Origin: a virus
Direction: 5' to 3' (one strand)
Virus record (IMG/VR): IMGVR_UViG_3300032053_000152
Span: 1-44,821 of that record
Length of the DNA: 44,821 bases
Shown piece by piece: positions 7,573 through 14,840 of this stretch. Each line of letters opens with the position of its first letter. The first letter of the stretch is position 1. A program made the translations under genes and the position numbers. The notes below the pieces were generated by a model. It was not told where the DNA came from. It did no database searches and was given only the letters and a program-made list of their open reading frames with translations.

Positions 7573-7957
7573 GCGCATCGCGAGATGGTTGGGAGCAATG
7601 GCACGAGCGGAATACTGGGCCAACCCAAGAGAAGGGATCGTCATCTCGCTAGACCGCATCGAGTTCTATCGCGCTGGGAGCCTCGATGGCAAGAAGAGAA
7701 CAAGCGTTGAGCCGTGGTCTCCCGACACCGACATCTCTCTCTGGCACGGGCCCGAGGGGATCCTCGCGGAGATCGAGAAGAAGTGGATGATGGCAGCCTT
7801 CGTCGAGGCGTTGATCGGGGAACTCGGCATGACGATCGAGCAAGAGCACGACGGATCGCTCTGGGTGCAGTTCGAACGCATCGGCCCGATTCTGCGCTCC
7901 GAACCCGCCCAACTCAGCGCCGCGTTGCGAAAGTGCATCGAGAAGGAGGGCCATTGA
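7556..7957 (+). CDS. Small phage protein, possible ABA-sandwich fold
   Basis: A 133-residue protein starting MTTTNERIARWLG, with a PDTDISLWHG segment, a central helix EIEKKWMMAAFVEALIGELGM, a strand SLWVQFERI, and a final PAQLSAALRKCIEKEG helix. This order resembles phage ABA-sandwich proteins, which start NERIAEWLGW-like and end in an Ala-rich helix. The start is set by AAGGAGGGGG at 7543-7552. It overlaps the lipoprotein gene by 17 nt. Function unknown. Confidence 0.6.
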   Translation: MTTTNERIARWLGAMARAEYWANPREGIVISLDRIEFYRAGSLDGKKRTSVEPWSPDTDISLWHGPEGILAEIEKKWMMAAFVEALIGELGMTIEQEHDGSLWVQFERIGPILRSEPAQLSAALRKCIEKEGH

Positions 7958-8175
7958 AGATCGTCGGCAACCCAACGTGCTCGGATTGTGGGGCGGCTGT
8001 CGGCTACCTGCGTGTCTGGCCCACGGCGAAGGTCGTTGGCGGGGAGACCGTGGCCGGATGCAGGCAGTGCGGAGGGATCACGACGGTGCACGTCGATGCG
8101 CCGGATGATGACGACGTGAAGATGCAGAGCAAGCGGGAGAGCCTAGCGCGGAGACACCGATCGGAGAGCGGATGA
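7954..8175 (+). CDS. Small zinc-ribbon protein with a TTG start
   Basis: A 73-residue protein with CSDC (residues 9-12) and CRQC pairs about 20 residues apart, a zinc ribbon. No ATG fits. TTG 7954 overlaps the previous stop (TTGA) and has AAGGAGGG at 7943-7950, so it is the likely start. The tail is acidic then basic. Function unknown. Confidence 0.6.
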   Translation: MKIVGNPTCSDCGAAVGYLRVWPTAKVVGGETVAGCRQCGGITTVHVDAPDDDDVKMQSKRESLARRHRSESG

Positions 8176-8393
8176 TCCACTTCATCGACCGGGACTGTCG
8201 ATCCTATGAGCACGGGGAGATCGAGGAAGGGGCGGAAGGCATCCGGGATGAGGGGGCGGTCCGCGACGTGAAGGACATGGCGGGCAGCTTTCTCTTCGTC
8301 TACACGTCGAAAGGCAAGTTACGATTCTCGGGCGATGATCGCAAGGCGCTTCTCGACGGCGTGGGGAGGATCTTGGAGGCGGGACAGCCTTGA
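8172..8393 (+). CDS. Hypothetical small acidic protein
   Basis: A 73-residue acidic protein, MIHFIDRDCRSYEHGEIEEG onwards, with a predicted beta hairpin (SFLFVYTSKGKLRF). Its start overlaps the previous stop (ATGA), which supports translation. No family recognised. It is the last gene before a sigma70-like promoter. Confidence 0.6.
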   Translation: MIHFIDRDCRSYEHGEIEEGAEGIRDEGAVRDVKDMAGSFLFVYTSKGKLRFSGDDRKALLDGVGRILEAGQP

Positions 8394-8419
8394 CTGGCGT
8401 TGCGGAGTTCGGCTACAAT
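8390..8419 (+). promoter_or_regulatory. Sigma70-like promoter
   Basis: TTGACT (8390-8395), 18-bp spacer, TACAAT (8414-8419), overlapping the end of the previous gene and placed before the 8522 gene. It is one of the better matches to consensus in the window. Confidence 0.7.
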
Positions 8420-8470
8420 CAGTCGTCGTCAGCATCTCTCGCCAAAGTGGTGAGACGACTCCGCTCGTAA

Positions 8471-8499
8471 GCCGGTCCGGCTCGCCCAGCTGGGCCGGC
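8471..8499 (+). terminator. Strong hairpin in the leader after the promoter
   Basis: A 12-base-pair stem (8471-8482 with 8488-8499, two G-U pairs) with a CGCCC loop, followed by TGCTCCTTTGTT. Its U-run is poor, so it may be an attenuator or weak terminator between the promoter at 8390 and the gene at 8522, or an RNA stability element. Confidence 0.45.
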
Positions 8500-8521
8500 T
8501 GCTCCTTTGTTGGAGAGGTGG

Positions 8522-8968
8522 ATGATGGAAGATCCAGAGGTCTCGCGGCGTCGCGCCGAACTCAAGGAAGCCAAGAAGCACGCAGTGGCCACGCCGGTGC
8601 TCCCCGAAGGAGTGAAGCCGCGGCGGATGTGGAATCAATTCGGGCACTGGACTTGCGAACTGCCTAACGGTACCAGCCAGCGCGTGGATGGGGAGTTCGT
8701 GCTCCTGGCGACGACGCTTGGCCTCTACCCGATGATCGCCGCAGTGGACCGCAGGGAAGGTGGCATTGTCCTTGATCCGGTCAACCTCGTGCGCGATGCG
8801 GACAGCGGACTTCTCGCCTACTCGCCACGCTGGTTTCCTCTTGTCGCTCATCTGGATGGAATCGACAAGATGCTGGCGAACTTCCCACAGTGGGGATTGG
8901 AGGAGGGACGCGGTTTCCTCCCCAAGCTCTGGGTGAGGTCCGAGGTCGTGGAGTGGGGGCGGATCTGA
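8522..8968 (+). CDS. Hypothetical protein
   Basis: A 148-residue protein with no family I recognise. The N-terminal 35 residues are charged and helical; the middle has strands and the motif WTCELPNGTSQRVDGEFV. Two adjacent in-frame ATGs (8522, 8525) follow GGAGAGG at 8512; either may be used. It is the first gene after the promoter and hairpin, and its stop overlaps the next start (TGATG), so it is coupled to the Gp37/Gp68-type gene and may serve it. Confidence 0.6.
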   Translation: MMEDPEVSRRRAELKEAKKHAVATPVLPEGVKPRRMWNQFGHWTCELPNGTSQRVDGEFVLLATTLGLYPMIAAVDRREGGIVLDPVNLVRDADSGLLAYSPRWFPLVAHLDGIDKMLANFPQWGLEEGRGFLPKLWVRSEVVEWGRI

Positions 8969-9885
8969 TGAGCGAGTCTGACGAGCGACGGGCGAGTGGT
9001 TTGTACTGGGACGAGGCCCTTTCCTATGTGGAGGGGTGTACGCACGTTTCTCCGGCCTGCGACCACTGTTGGAGTGCCTCTCAAACCAATATGCGGGCCG
9101 GGCAGAGTAACGCGAAGATCATCAAGCGTTATCGCGGGCTGGTGGACTACGGCGGGAAGTTCAACGGCAAGATCAGGGTGATGCCTGAGTCGCTGAACAA
9201 GCCGACGTCTAGGAGGAAGCCGACAGTCTTCGCCGTGTGGAATGATCTATCCCACGAGGGGGTGACAGACGATCAGGTGCGGGACTTATTGAGAGTCGCA
9301 GCGACATGCCCTCAACACACGTTCCTCATCTGCACGAAACGGCCGGAGCGCATGGCTGCGTTTTTCGCCAAGCGAGGAGAGGGTACGGCGCCTCTTCCGA
9401 ATGTCTGGCTCGGGACGACCCTCGAGCAGCAGCGGTATATCGAACGCTTGGATTGGCTCATGCAATGTCCGGCTGCGGTGCACTGGGTGAGCGTCGAGCC
9501 GCTGCTCGGAGAGGTCAGACTCATGGATGAGGTCGGGCTGTTCGGAGAACGTCCTGGCACGAAGCTCAATCTGATCGTCTGCGGTGCCGAAACGGGCTCG
9601 CAGGCTCGCCCAATGCACTATCTGTGGGCGAAGAGGGTGAAGGATGACTCGGTCGCCTTCGGGATACCGTTCTTCTTCAAGGGCTGGGGCCGTTGGATGC
9701 CCGCCACGACGGGGATGTGGTTCGATCCGCTCGACGGGTGTCCGGAGTTCACTCCACCGGCTCGCGGTGCTAGCACCTATGATTTCGGTGATGAGTACGG
9801 AGCGGTGCGCGTCGGCAAAGAAGTGGCGGGAACTGCTAAGCGTCTACTTGATGGAAGGGAATGGCTAGAGATGCCGGAGAGGTAG
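8968..9885 (+). CDS. Phage Gp37/Gp68 family protein (DUF5131), radical-SAM-like
   Basis: A 305-residue member of the phage Gp37/Gp68 (DUF5131) family. Near the N-terminus EGCTHVSPACDHCW gives Cys24-x6-Cys31-x2-Cys34, the cysteine triad of this radical-SAM-related family. Later family landmarks are FAVWNDLSHEGV, HTFLICTKRPERM, NVWLGTTLEQQRYIERLDWL, VHWVSVEPLLGEV, LIVCGAETGSQARPM and PFFFKGWGRW. These are close to full-length family members. The biochemical role is not established; an iron-sulfur cluster enzyme acting on nucleic acid is the usual speculation. It is stop-start coupled to the preceding unknown gene and transcribed from the promoter at 8390. Confidence 0.88.
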   Translation: MSESDERRASGLYWDEALSYVEGCTHVSPACDHCWSASQTNMRAGQSNAKIIKRYRGLVDYGGKFNGKIRVMPESLNKPTSRRKPTVFAVWNDLSHEGVTDDQVRDLLRVAATCPQHTFLICTKRPERMAAFFAKRGEGTAPLPNVWLGTTLEQQRYIERLDWLMQCPAAVHWVSVEPLLGEVRLMDEVGLFGERPGTKLNLIVCGAETGSQARPMHYLWAKRVKDDSVAFGIPFFFKGWGRWMPATTGMWFDPLDGCPEFTPPARGASTYDFGDEYGAVRVGKEVAGTAKRLLDGREWLEMPER

Positions 9886-9890
9886 CCCGC

Positions 9891-9919
9891 TTGTTAGCGT
9901 TGGGCGATCCGGCTATAAT
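9891..9919 (+). promoter_or_regulatory. Sigma70-like promoter
   Basis: TTGTTA (9891-9896), 17-bp spacer, perfect TATAAT (9914-9919), in the gap before the 9958 gene. The -10 context CGGCTATAAT resembles the GGCTACAAT context of the promoter at 8390. Confidence 0.75.
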
Positions 9920-9957
9920 AGCGGCGCGAGATTGAACGAGCGCGAGGAGGGCGGGCG

Positions 9958-10437
9958 ATGCTATACGAACTCATCAACCCAAGCGATGCGGTGACGTTCT
10001 ACGCTGATTCGGTGGCTGTGGCGAGGATCGTAGCTATTCTCGTCGGGCAAGGGCAGTACCCGATCAAAGATGCGCAGGGCGAAGCCTGCGGAGGACTGCT
10101 GCTATTCATGTCGCAGGCCGAAGTGGATTCGTTGCTCGCTGAATGGTTCGAGGGCACATCTGTTGCGGACTTTATCGAGCAGCACAAGGCGGAGATCATC
10201 ACGGCGCTGGAGAGTTTCGCGACGATGAGCAGGGGCGACCGCCGAATCTACGATGCGGCGTGTGCGGCGATCACCGATTCCGAGAAGCTGGCGGAGTTCA
10301 AGGCATCTCAGGAAGATGTGCAGCGCACGAGCCTCAATCGGATCACTGACTACGCGGTGGCTTTCGCTAAGAGGTTGCGTGGGCAGGAAGTGGAGAGCGT
10401 TCCGGCGCCGAATTCGGTGTTGGTTGGGGAAGCTTGA
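9958..10437 (+). CDS. Hypothetical protein
   Basis: A 159-residue protein beginning MLYELINPSDAVTFYADSVAVARIVAILVGQGQY, a start pattern seen in uncharacterised phage proteins. The rest is mainly helical (VDSLLAEWF, RRIYDAACAAITDSEKLAEFKASQ). The start is well set by GAGGAGGGCGGGCG and lies downstream of the TATAAT promoter. Directly after it comes a structured intergenic region. No function assigned. Confidence 0.65.
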   Translation: MLYELINPSDAVTFYADSVAVARIVAILVGQGQYPIKDAQGEACGGLLLFMSQAEVDSLLAEWFEGTSVADFIEQHKAEIITALESFATMSRGDRRIYDAACAAITDSEKLAEFKASQEDVQRTSLNRITDYAVAFAKRLRGQEVESVPAPNSVLVGEA

Positions 10438-10451
10438 GCCGGGAGATCGCA

Positions 10452-10577
10452 GCGGGCACGGCAGCGAAAGCGAACCGCCGGTGGAAGGTGCCGAGGCAAC
10501 TGGTTGCCCGCATGAGATAAAGGCCGCGCGGGTGGGGGAGGTGGTCCTCCTCGGAAAGGTCGCTGAACCTACCCGCG
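10452..10577 (+). ncRNA. Highly structured intergenic RNA candidate (two domains)
   Basis: The 160-nt gap between two genes folds into two domains by base pairing I checked. Domain 1: stem 10452-10458/10505-10511 (seven pairs) encloses stem 10459-10463/10489-10493; a local hairpin 10495-10499/10504-10508 with a CTGG loop would compete with the outer stem. Domain 2 is a full three-way junction: stem 10527-10533/10571-10577 (seven pairs), hairpin 10535-10541/10546-10552 (seven pairs, loop TGGT), and hairpin 10557-10560/10567-10570. It matches no riboswitch or known RNA that I recognise. It could be a cis-regulatory leader for the 10598 gene or a processed RNA. Confidence 0.45.
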
Positions 10578-10597
10578 AGGACCTGGGGAGGAGCGGA

Positions 10598-11188
10598 ATG
10601 TCACAGAAGACGAGAGCGGCAAGGGCATCAGTCCAGGCATTCATCCGGGAGTTTCCCGAGGTCTCGAAGTCCGCCGGGCTCCAGAGGATGTTTGATGCTC
10701 TGGACGAGGCAGAGAGAGGAGAAATGCGGATGTCCCGACTCATGCAGTTGGCTTCGGCTTGCTGCATTGAATTGCGGTCGCTGGCTGGAAAGCACGTTGG
10801 CTACATAGGCGAGGCGATTGATGCCCGCTACATCGGGCAACAGATTGAGGAGCTTTCCCGCGAAGAGATAGACGACCGCCATGGGCGTCGTGGGGACGAA
10901 GGAAGAACGAGGGAAGAAGGAGCGGATGGCGATCAGGTATCCGTTGCGATCTTCGGCCCTTCACCTTTGCCCGCCCAAAGTACAACGGAGATCGTACGGA
11001 AGGATTCGGGCGAGATCTTGTGGATACGGCATTATCTCGGCACCTACCGGCGGGCGGAAATCGGAGGGAAGTTCGCTCACGGCGTGACCACCTATCAGAT
11101 CTTCGATACTCGGTTCGCACGCGGGAAGCTCGAAGGGGCGCTTGTGGAGTACCGAGTCCGCCCGGTTTCGGCGCAGGCGCCATGGTAA
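10598..11188 (+). CDS. Hypothetical protein
   Basis: A 196-residue protein. Residues 1-85 are helical (ASVQAFIREFPEVSKSAGLQRMFDALDEAERGEMRMSRLM and a following helix); 95-120 are a charged linker; the last 75 residues are mostly strands (ILWIRHYLGTYRRAEIGGKFAHGVTTYQIFDTRF). The start at 10598 has GGGGAGGAGCGGA in front of it and follows the structured RNA region. The two halves could have separate roles. No family recognised. Confidence 0.6.
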   Translation: MSQKTRAARASVQAFIREFPEVSKSAGLQRMFDALDEAERGEMRMSRLMQLASACCIELRSLAGKHVGYIGEAIDARYIGQQIEELSREEIDDRHGRRGDEGRTREEGADGDQVSVAIFGPSPLPAQSTTEIVRKDSGEILWIRHYLGTYRRAEIGGKFAHGVTTYQIFDTRFARGKLEGALVEYRVRPVSAQAPW

Positions 11189-11961
11189 GGCCTGACCATG
11201 GGTGTCTGATGTGTGGAAAGCAAATCCCCCGGCGGGCCGTTCGGGACCACGGCTGGGAGATCCTGAACATCGGGCAGAAGGGCAAGGGCCAGAGGTGGTA
11301 CAGGAACTGCGGGTGTACCGATTCCGCGACGTTCCACCAGAAGGCGACCGAACTCTTCGACAAGGGGTTTGACCACATCCCATTGGTCTTGGACCTCGAT
11401 CAGACGGCCGGGCTTCCCGATGGCGTCCCTTGTTCCCATCCAGGCTGCTTGAGCCACAGAACTCATCCATGCGAGGGCTGTGGGAGGGTCTCAGGCCGCC
11501 GGGTGCCTCCGAATCCAATTGCGTTGCTCTTGGAGGCGATGGGGGATCGCCGGGCGGAGATCCGGCGGACGATCACCAGAGACGTGATCTTCCTACTCCA
11601 AGCGCGGCGCATTCAGCTGACCATCGAGGCTGCTGATGACATCGAGATCTCTGATGGCGAAGACGGTTTCTGGAAGATGGATCCCGACTCCGAAGGGATG
11701 GTGCTCAGGAACATGGACAGCGGGCAGGAGATGACGGGCAAGGAGGCCGAAGACTTCCTGCTGGAACATGGGCGCGCCGTGGAGATCTGGGACGATGTCG
11801 AGATCTATGGCACGCACGACGAGGCGCAAGACGTTGGAGAGGCCACGGACCACCGCTATCCTAGCGGTTGGCGAGTGTACGGAATGCCATTGGGCGGAAA
11901 GCTGGCGGAAGCTCTGAGGCCAGACATGCTGGCCCTACTCAAGCAAAGGGGTGAGCGGTAA
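11182..11961 (+). CDS. Cys-rich hypothetical protein
   Basis: A 259-residue protein with clustered Cys and His: CLMCGKQIPRRAVRDHGW near the start and PCSHPGCLSHRTHPCEGCGR at about residues 78-97, which look like zinc sites. The C-terminal half is acidic and helical with EISDGEDGFW and EIWDDVEIYG segments. The start overlaps the previous stop region by 7 nt and has a weak ribosome binding site; an in-frame ATG at 11209 is possible but would lose part of the first Cys cluster. Function unknown. Confidence 0.6.
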   Translation: MVRPDHGCLMCGKQIPRRAVRDHGWEILNIGQKGKGQRWYRNCGCTDSATFHQKATELFDKGFDHIPLVLDLDQTAGLPDGVPCSHPGCLSHRTHPCEGCGRVSGRRVPPNPIALLLEAMGDRRAEIRRTITRDVIFLLQARRIQLTIEAADDIEISDGEDGFWKMDPDSEGMVLRNMDSGQEMTGKEAEDFLLEHGRAVEIWDDVEIYGTHDEAQDVGEATDHRYPSGWRVYGMPLGGKLAEALRPDMLALLKQRGER

Positions 11962-12452
11962 TGCGTTGGATCATCGCGATCTTGGTTGCGGGGACATTGG
12001 CGTTGGGCGGGGTGTCCGCGTGGAAGCACATGGAGGCCAAGGCATTCGTCTCTGATCTTCAACTGGCTTACGACGCCAGCACGCCGAAGGCGAAAGCCCA
12101 ATACCTACAGCAGTTCATCACGCAGGCGGAGGCCGCCAACCTCCCCGAGTACGGTAGTTGGGTCGTCCAGCGGGCGAACCTCAAGACGGCGAACCAGCTT
12201 GACATCCTGCGGAGCCTCGTGGAGCGGTGCACCGAACTCGCGGCGCTCGACCGGGCCTCAATGGGATTCAGCCAGGGCATGACCCAGTTGACGGGTGACG
12301 AGTTCGAGTACATCAAGTCGAACGCCATCCCGTTCTTTGAGAAGGCACGGCGCATCGAGTCCGGCTGGCTCCTGATCAACGGGTTCTTCATCGGCGTCGG
12401 GCTAACGGGCGGTGCGATCTTCTGCAAGGCTGCTGGATGGTCGAACCGGTAG
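11961..12452 (+). CDS. Membrane protein with two terminal membrane segments
   Basis: A 163-residue protein with an N-terminal hydrophobic segment (residues 3-20, IIAILVAGTLALGGVSAW) and a second near the C-terminus (about 139-156, LLINGFFIGVGLTGGAIF), separated by a soluble helical region. The start overlaps the previous stop (TAATG). It precedes the holin-like gene and may belong to a lysis or membrane-modification set, but no family is recognised. Confidence 0.6.
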   Translation: MRWIIAILVAGTLALGGVSAWKHMEAKAFVSDLQLAYDASTPKAKAQYLQQFITQAEAANLPEYGSWVVQRANLKTANQLDILRSLVERCTELAALDRASMGFSQGMTQLTGDEFEYIKSNAIPFFEKARRIESGWLLINGFFIGVGLTGGAIFCKAAGWSNR

Positions 12453-12456
12453 ACGA

Positions 12457-12486
12457 TTACCTGGCGCCGGTCTGAAGTGATAAGAT
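12457..12486 (+). promoter_or_regulatory. Promoter before the holin-like gene
   Basis: TTACCT (12457-12462), 18-bp spacer, TAAGAT (12481-12486) with a TGA extension directly upstream that fits an extended -10. The holin-like gene starts 39 bp downstream. Confidence 0.5.
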
Positions 12487-12524
12487 GGACGAGCAGAAAC
12501 GGAACTGCGAAAGAGGAGGTTTCA

Positions 12525-13007
12525 ATGCGGAGAAAGAGATGCTCGAAGGGGCTCGCCGCTATGTTGATTCTGGCGAGTGTGTTGCTCGTTGCGCTGTTGT
12601 CGCTGTCGGTTGTCGCGCAGACGGCGGCTGACCCAGCAGTAGGTGCGGGATTGAGCGGATGGGAGCAACTGGTGACGACGATCCTCGCGGGAACGCTCGG
12701 CATGATTGTCGCTCAGTTCATCAAGGAGAGACTGCCAGTGAAGTGGGTTACGACGCGGACGATGACGTGGATCGCCTACGTCGCGGCCTTCATCTCGGCG
12801 GTGCTCGCATTCCTGGTGACGGGCGGGTTCTCGTTGCTGTTCGCGAATCCGGTGGCTGCGATCAAGGGCCTATTGGAGGCTGGCGGCTTCATGACGCTGG
12901 CCTATGCGACGATCAGCGCGAAGTTCGGTCTCGGGGGCACGGCAGTCCAGGCGGCGAAGGAGGCAGCGGCGAAGCTTGCCGCGCTTGAGGCGGGTGGTCA
13001 GAAGTGA
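12525..13007 (+). CDS. Holin-like membrane protein
   Basis: A 160-residue protein with an N-terminal signal or membrane segment (residues 8-31, KGLAAMLILASVLLVALLSLSVV), two further hydrophobic stretches (LVTTILAGTLGMIVAQFI and MTWIAYVAAFISAVLAFLVTG) and an Ala-rich charged tail (AVQAAKEAAAKLAALEAGG). Size and topology are those of phage holins or of phage membrane proteins of similar shape. It has its own promoter and a very strong ribosome binding site (AGAGGAGGT). No endolysin is recognised beside it, so holin function is inferred only from topology. Confidence 0.5.
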   Translation: MRRKRCSKGLAAMLILASVLLVALLSLSVVAQTAADPAVGAGLSGWEQLVTTILAGTLGMIVAQFIKERLPVKWVTTRTMTWIAYVAAFISAVLAFLVTGGFSLLFANPVAAIKGLLEAGGFMTLAYATISAKFGLGGTAVQAAKEAAAKLAALEAGGQK

Positions 13008-13816
13008 CTGGACTAGGTTGGCTTCTGATCATCACCCTCGTTGTCGGAGGGGCCTACCTTCTGACGAGGAAGCCTCGCCCGGCTGTCATTCTACCGAAGC
13101 CGAAACCGGTCACGCCGGGTACTCCAGAGGTTCCGGTCGAGGAAGCGCCGGGCATCTTCTACGGTGGATTCTGGAACTCTCCGTACTTCGACGAGGGCGG
13201 GATCCAGCACTTCGGAACGCATCGGCGCGAGATCGGCTGTGAACCGTTCGTGACGCTCAAAGGCTTCGAGCCTCGTGGGTATTCCAAGGCCCTGAACAAG
13301 GGAGAAGCTCACGAAGTGAACATCCGCGCCGTTCATCGCGAGAACGGGAAGCCCATGGCGATCTATCTGGACGGCATGGGGCTTCGCGTCGACGAGCGTT
13401 GGACGGCCGAGGATTTGTTTGACTTCTATGCGCTCGCCGAGCGGCCCGGACAAGGGAAGCCGACGAGCTGCAATCCGCAGATCCAGGCGATCTACGACGC
13501 GACCTGGGCGGCATTCGAGAAGGCTCAGGCCGAACTCGACACGCAGCTCGATCCGTTGCCGGCGGCGGTCCCGAACAAGGTGCCGCCGACGGCCTTGGCG
13601 ACCGATGCAGCGACCCTGGCAACGGCGAAGGCCGGGTGCGGGACAAGCGGCTGCGTAGTCATCCCGGTATCCGGCGGAGCGATTCCGGCCAACTGTGAGT
13701 GGATCGACTGGGACTTCCGGTTCCGGTTGACCGCTCATCCGGAGATCCAGAAGCATTGGCGGCAGTCGACGCCGGTTCTCCTGAAGGTGTGCAACCCGGC
13801 TCCCGCAGCGACGTAA
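13004..13816 (+). CDS. Membrane-anchored protein with Pro-rich stalk
   Basis: A 270-residue protein with an N-terminal membrane anchor (residues 4-20, LGWLLIITLVVGGAYLL), a Pro/Lys-rich stalk (RKPRPAVILPKPKPVTPGTPEVPVEE) and an extracytoplasmic domain with several Cys. GTG 13004 overlaps the stop of the holin-like gene (GTGA), so the two are coupled. The anchor-stalk-domain plan resembles spanins or cell-wall proteins, but I see no known catalytic motif. A strong terminator follows, making this the end of an operon. Confidence 0.55.
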   Translation: MTGLGWLLIITLVVGGAYLLTRKPRPAVILPKPKPVTPGTPEVPVEEAPGIFYGGFWNSPYFDEGGIQHFGTHRREIGCEPFVTLKGFEPRGYSKALNKGEAHEVNIRAVHRENGKPMAIYLDGMGLRVDERWTAEDLFDFYALAERPGQGKPTSCNPQIQAIYDATWAAFEKAQAELDTQLDPLPAAVPNKVPPTALATDAATLATAKAGCGTSGCVVIPVSGGAIPANCEWIDWDFRFRLTAHPEIQKHWRQSTPVLLKVCNPAPAAT

Positions 13817-13836
13817 GAGCGGGCAGGCTTGTGACG

Positions 13837-13866
13837 GGGCCACCTCTTGTACGAGAGAGGTGGCCC
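13837..13866 (+). terminator. Rho-independent terminator
   Basis: A perfect 11-base-pair stem, GGGCCACCTCT (13837-13847) with AGAGGTGGCCC (13856-13866), loop TGTACGAG, followed by the pyrimidine-rich TCTCCTCT. It closes the holin-like operon. Confidence 0.8.
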
Positions 13867-13897
13867 TCTCCTCTACATCTAGCAGTGCGGGAGGTCG

Positions 13898-14077
13898 ATG
13901 AACCGACGGGAGATTGAGGCTCGGTTGATGTTCCCGGTGCTCGCCTTGCTTGGAGGCGACGTGAGGGAGAGACGGCCTGAGGTAGTCCGAAGCTCTCTCT
14001 ACAAGAAGAAGACGGCGAATCGAGAGAAGCGAGCGCGGCGCCGTAGGGCGAAGGAAAGCCGGCGCACGAATCGTTGA
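13898..14077 (+). CDS. Small very basic protein
   Basis: A 59-residue protein (MNRREIEARLMFPVLALLGG then a strongly basic tail with KKKTANREKRARRRR). Start ATG 13898 is preceded by GGGAGGTCG with good spacing. The basic tail suggests nucleic-acid contact. It lies between the terminator and the next gene. No family recognised. Confidence 0.5.
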   Translation: MNRREIEARLMFPVLALLGGDVRERRPEVVRSSLYKKKTANREKRARRRRAKESRRTNR

Positions 14078-14092
14078 GGGAGGAAGCGGGCA

Positions 14093-14437
14093 ATGGAAAT
14101 CAGGAGATGCAAGGAGTGCCCGGCTATGGAATCGAAGCCGGGCGGGCGCGAAGGCGGATTCCCTGTCTGTATCTGTCACCTACGACCGGCCTGGGCGGTG
14201 GCCCAGGGCGCCGTCAGTTTCCCGGAGGTCAGAGAGGACTGGTGGTGTGTCGAGGGGCAGGCGATCGGGGAGCCTACGGCAGAGGGGAGACGGGCACGGA
14301 TCGAGGCACTCATCACTGAGCGCGAACAGATGCTGGCCGGGAACCAGAAGCGGTCGCGCAATGACGAGGCGCAGATGTACGGCGAGCAACAGTTCGCTGA
14401 CCTCGCAAGGCTGTTCAACGAGCTGGCGACCTCCTAA
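14093..14437 (+). CDS. Cys-rich small protein
   Basis: A 114-residue protein with Cys at CKECP (residues 6-10), CIC (26-28) and one further at WWC, so a metal site is likely in the first half. The second half is a charged helix (RRARIEALITEREQMLAGNQKR). The ribosome binding site is GAGGAAGCGGGCA. It precedes the nuclease-helicase pair. Function unknown. Confidence 0.55.
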   Translation: MEIRRCKECPAMESKPGGREGGFPVCICHLRPAWAVAQGAVSFPEVREDWWCVEGQAIGEPTAEGRRARIEALITEREQMLAGNQKRSRNDEAQMYGEQQFADLARLFNELATS

Positions 14438-14444
14438 GGACCAC

Positions 14445-14840
14445 ATGGAACCATTGCACGGGATCCTGATGCAGACGGCCTCGCCATTGACGGCAGCGGA
14501 TCTGCGCACGATCCTTGCTGGATACCGATTCCGGTTTTCGACGGAGGAACAGCTTCATGCGGGGATGGAAGACGTGATGGCGCGCGAGGGGCTCCGTTGG
14601 GAGCATGAGAGACATCTCTCGACTGGCCGGATCGACTTCCTTGTGGAGTCCGGGATCGGCATCGAAGTGAAGGTCGACGGGAGCCGAGCCGCGCTCCTGC
14701 GACAGATCTCCCGGTACCTTCTTCAATCGGAGGTCCGCGAGTTGCTCGTCATCACGACGAGGGCTTCCCATTCCGAGATCCCGATGGTGATGCACGGGAA
14801 GACGGTTCGCGTTCTCTATCTCTCACCGGGGATGCTATGA
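14445..14840 (+). CDS. PD-(D/E)XK nuclease
   Basis: A 131-residue protein with the core of a PD-(D/E)XK nuclease: a Glu-bearing helix (Glu53/Glu55 in LRWEHERHL), then GRIDFLVE with Asp64, then GIGIEVKV with Glu74-x-Lys76, and a helix LLRQISRYLLQSE followed by a strand ELLVITTRA. That order is typical of small stand-alone resolvase-like or repair nucleases. The stop overlaps the start of a SNF2-type helicase (ATGA), so the two are made together. Nuclease-plus-SNF2 pairs are common in phage early regions and probably act together on DNA. Confidence 0.75.
   Translation: MEPLHGILMQTASPLTAADLRTILAGYRFRFSTEEQLHAGMEDVMAREGLRWEHERHLSTGRIDFLVESGIGIEVKVDGSRAALLRQISRYLLQSEVRELLVITTRASHSEIPMVMHGKTVRVLYLSPGML

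Noticed and set aside
10438-10597. RNase P, tmRNA or a known riboswitch
   Set aside because: None of their sequence hallmarks is present, although the region is clearly structured.
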